DNA of 64,000 bases, taken from Cystobasidium ongulense. Lineage: Eukaryota; Basidiomycota; Cystobasidiomycetes; Cystobasidiales; Cystobasidiaceae. Location of the stretch: the NCBI GenBank assembly GCA_022835595.1, contig BQUP01000007.1:186001-250000 (forward strand). Direction: 5' to 3'. This document shows positions 60,694 to 64,000 of this stretch, in pieces. The notes beneath the pieces were generated by a model. That model was not told where the DNA came from and made no database searches. It saw nothing but the letters and a program-made list of their open reading frames with translations. Positions within the stretch are counted from its first letter, which is position 1, and every line of letters begins with the position of its first letter. The translations under genes were made by a program, and so were the position numbers.

Positions 60694-63600
60694 ATGTACA
60701 GACGCTTGACAGCACTGCAACACGTCTTGATGTCTGAGCATGCTCGACAGCTTGCTCAACAGTTTAGAGATGAGCTGCAGTCCCCCTTCAGCTCGCTCGA
60801 AGAGCTCTGCCGCGTCCTCGTTGCGCCGCTTCACGCGTTCAACTTGACAAGGCCGACAACGTATGCTGAATACAACCCGGAAGACAATGCCTGGCTTCAG
60901 CTCGATGCTCAGGACAAATCCTACATTCTTAAGGTGTACTGGGCGCAATTCCAGGAGATTCTGGCCACGAAAATCACCATGGACTGGTTGCATGAGCTTC
61001 GACGGGCTCATTTGGACAGCGATCTATGGATCCCTTTCTTCTGCCCGCCCAAGATATCGGCATATGCTACTTCAATAGCGAGATTATCCTTATCTTCGCT
61101 GCTATCTATCTTGGCGAACAAGCCTATCGGACAGAATTTATCTTCCACATCGCAAAAGGGCAAGCCGCTGCCTGAGTTTGTGAGAAATACATCAACCATC
61201 CTGCTAGAGCAGCTTACCCAGCAATTCTCGCTCTTGGATTACATCAGAGACATTTACTCTAGCTCATCCCGCCCCGGCGAAGCACTCCTTGAATGGCAGG
61301 CCTTCGTGGATGTTTATTTATCGATACCAGCCAGAATCTCGAACGCAAGTAATAATGGAATTAGGCCACCCCAAATACTAGAATGGAGGATGTACTACGT
61401 GTCAGCTTCTTGTCAGCTCGAGAATCTTATCCACGGCGTAAGCATAACAGAGCAATCGGCACCTTATACCGACGCTCTCACGTACACTCTTGCTAAGATG
61501 GCGCGGAGCGGCTTCATGACCTTTGAACGTAGCCAAAGCACCTTCTGGTCTGCAGTTATGCCGAAGCTCCGAAGTCGACTCCTGTCGCAATCCTGTGGAA
61601 TGCGGCCAGTTCAATTTTGGCAAGAGATATCGACATCACTCTCAGCAGGCGATTTCAGGACGTTCGTCCTTGGTCTGTTATCTGCTCTAGAAGAATCACT
61701 TGCAAAAGGCGGAACCTCGAAGAATATCAAGCGGGCATCGATGCTACTAGAACGAATCATCGGTCTAGTACGTGACCAGAACGATCGCATATTTGCAGTT
61801 GCCATTCAGGTCGTTTTCCTGTCCAGAGCATGGGATTCGACCATCGCGCGTGTTCTTGTCTCGTGGTCGATGAATTCTGATCAAACTGGTACTACTGGTA
61901 AATTTCTTGTCATTAGCGTGTGAGAGGTCGCTTGGCGCTGATCCAGATGGCTGGCTACAGCTTCGAACAAGCTATTGCAAGATTGTCTGGAACTTTGGGC
62001 CGAAAAGGATGTGATAGAGAGAGCTCCGGTTGCTTACCACACGTGTGAGTCCAGCTTAAACTTGTAGATAGCATGTTATATTGGGGACTGACTTCCTGTT
62101 TAAAGACTTAACGCAGATCATTTTGCTTGTCATACGGAATACCCCATCCCTGGATAAAGATCTCGTGGACATGTCACGGTCGGGCCCCTTTCTTACGGCC
62201 ATCACTGCCCATCTCTCGACAATGCGTGAAATAGTCCGTCTGCAAGGCATGCTCGTGGCTGAAGAAGTGTCCAAGAAAAGCCTAAGTGCAAATGGACCGA
62301 TTAAACCTCTTGACTTTGGCGATATCTGGGAAGCGGACAGTCCAAGCTATGTCAAAATACGAGACTTGAAAGACTGGCTGGACGCGTCGAAGGATGATAT
62401 CAAGGCGATTGACTGGGAGTTGCCAAAGGAGGAGCAGGGGATAGTCGAAGACGCCGATACGCACGACCAGCAAAAGCCTACCCCGTCGACATTGCCTAGA
62501 GACTCAAGCCGAAAAGATCGTAGCGCGCCATCTACTCGGAAAACGAAAGGAAGTGGACTGATTCAGGTCATCGACGAATCATCCGAGTTTGATGATTATG
62601 ATGAAGTAGATGAACCAGATCTAGAACCTTATAAACTACCACCTAAGCCCGCGGCCAATGATTTGAAAGATATCGAGGATCTGTCAGCTTACACTCCAGA
62701 GAAGAAGAAGGCCAAGCCACCGGTTTATATACCTGATCTGTGTGCTTACCTGAAGAGTGATGACGCAAACAAGCTAGATGTCGGCTTGAAGGAAGCGGCA
62801 AGTCTCATCCGACGAAAGGCGCAGTGGGGCACGGAGCTCGGTAAGTCTTGTGATTGAAAGCTAGTTCTATGTAAATGCTAAAGTGCTCTATACAGCGGAT
62901 GCCGCCATTGAGCTGGCCCATGTCCTTTCGGGGCTTCAAGATAACTTCAGCCTTGATCATTTTGAAGAAAGGCGACGACAAGCTCTGACGGCTTTGATGG
63001 CAAGCGCACCAGAAAGAGCTGCACCGTGAGTGGAGATTGCACCGAAAGAGATGAGCTTCTTGAACTGATATACGAGTCCTTCAGTGCTGTCATCGAGCAG
63101 TTTTTCTCGAATCAGTATTCCATACATCAAAAAACAACCATGCTGGCATCGCTCGCCTTTGGTGCTCGCGAGCTTGCTGGTATGCCAGCTTTGATTGCCA
63201 GTGCAAACAAGGTAGCCACAGATAACTTCCCAACTCGGAGACTTCCTGGTAAATTGCATGACCGCTTCATCAAAAATGACAAGAGCTCGGACATTGTTGG
63301 CAAGGAACTCGAGCTACTTACTGAGGACATCACAAATATGGCCCTGTCACGGACTCGCGAAAGCGCTGAAGGGCAAATCCCAGAGGCAAGCAAGGAAAAG
63401 CTACTTACGGTTCGCCAGACTCGGCAGAAGGTGACACCCCTGGCCACCCCAGAGAAGCCTGTTGACGAGTTCAAGTATCCCGCATACAATGAACTTGCAG
63501 TCAATACCTTCGTAATGCCACTCCTCAATCGCTTTTGGCTTTATCTCCGCGATCTAGCGACATCTCCTCAGGACTTTCGTTCTGGAATATTCAAAGGAGG

Positions 63601-64000
63601 AAGTGCAGGCTCAGCCACCATGTTGGAGCCCATGCTACTAAGCAAGTTCGTATCTACTATAACCATACTTGTCGACTCGGCACGACACTCCCCTCATTTC
63701 CTTGCCGTGCTGGCTCCAGAAGCACTAGAACTCGTTCTGGCCATCCGAGGGCTCAACGCAGAAGATGAAACCGTCCAGACAAGCATGCTTCAGCTCACTC
63801 TTGCGGTACTGGACGCTTCTATTTCCGTCGATGCTGGGCGAACACTGGCGAGAGAACAGTCGAAAGCCTTATGGGAGATAAAAGACTGGGCAGAGGGTGT
63901 ATGGACCAAGACGGAAGGAGGTGATGTTGGAGCCGAGGGCAGAGCAGCTGCAGGTGTCTTGCTGCGGATCGATACCGTGGTGCAAAAGACTATTGGCTAT
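60694..64000 (+). CDS. TEL2: Telomere length regulation protein Tel2 (TTT complex), 5' part
   Basis: Tel2 forms the TTT complex with Tti1/Tti2 and matures PIKK kinases (ATM, ATR, TOR). The gene runs off the window end. Exon 1 begins at 60694 (MYRRLTALQHVLMSEHARQL), with alternative upstream ATGs back to 60433; it ends near 61896. Later exons are about 61951-62042, 62104-62842, 62896-63025 and 63084 to the edge. The N-terminal region is helical with no obvious motif; the conserved Tel2 core gives strong recognition: PPVYIPDLCAYLKSDDANKL, LKEAASLIRRKAQWGTEL, LSGLQDNFSLDHFEERR, ALMASAPERAAP and LASLAFGARELAG. An acidic, Ser-rich linker lies before it. The exon 1/2 junction is the least certain. 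Head-to-head with the RBR ligase gene. Confidence 0.87.

Overview
This window looks like a gene-dense nuclear segment of a basidiomycete fungus. Almost every gene is broken by short introns (mostly 45-105 nt, GT-AG, with CTAAC/CTGAC-type branch sites). The gene content is fungal: an ILV6 regulatory subunit, a flavocytochrome b2-like enzyme, eIF2B-alpha/GCN3, HAL2/MET22, SAP30, GLO3, RRS1 and a CaMKK-type kinase. The CtBP-like, RNF216-like RBR ligase, NIPSNAP, DCAF7/WDR68-like and TMEM14 genes, together with the intron density, fit Basidiomycota better than yeasts. I cannot name the genus. I saw no transposon, virus-derived element, CRISPR array or biosynthetic cluster.

Layout. 0-5 kb: NOP10 (+) and a GRAM/VASt sterol-transfer protein (-). 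5-12.4 kb: CYB2-like flavocytochrome (-), a D-2-hydroxyacid dehydrogenase (+), NXT1/p15 (+), HAL2/MET22 (+), an F-box protein (-). 13-19 kb: a zinc-type reductase (+), ArfGAP GLO3 (-), a quinone oxidoreductase with 11 exons (-), DPM3 (-). 19-28.6 kb: SNU114 (+), an NAD(P)-binding protein (+), a protein resembling only the C-terminal half of RRS1 (+), GCN3 (-), a SAP30-like protein (-). 30-37.4 kb: ALYREF/Yra1 with an 805-nt intron (+), a CaMKK/SNF1-kinase-kinase-like kinase (+), a TMEM14 protein (-). 37.9-42 kb: RACK1 (-), carrying a U24 snoRNA in an intron, head-to-head with RPL12 (+). 42.6-49.5 kb: a CtBP-like protein, dCMP deaminase, a GYP1-like RabGAP and a short RRS1 (all +). 49.7-64 kb: ILV6 (-), two tandem WDR68-like WD40 genes flanking an intron-containing tRNA-Gly(TCC), NIPSNAP (+), an RBR E3 ligase (-) and the 5' part of TEL2 (+, cut by the window end).

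Functions cluster loosely around RNA and translation: NOP10, U24, RRS1, SNU114, ALYREF, NXT1, RPL12, RACK1, GCN3 and tRNA-Gly. This looks like housekeeping linkage rather than an operon-like system. ALYREF and NXT1 are both mRNA-export factors, and RACK1 and RPL12 share one divergent promoter region.

Gene models were assembled by hand from splice consensus, reading-frame continuity and recalled family sequences. For most multi-exon models the coding lengths sum to a multiple of three. The most interesting observations are the apparent split of RRS1 into two genes 23 kb apart, the single long intron in ALYREF (recalling the autoregulatory long intron of yeast YRA1), the U24 snoRNA conserved in a RACK1 intron, and a set of micro-exons (5, 5, 7, 8, 11 and 13 nt).
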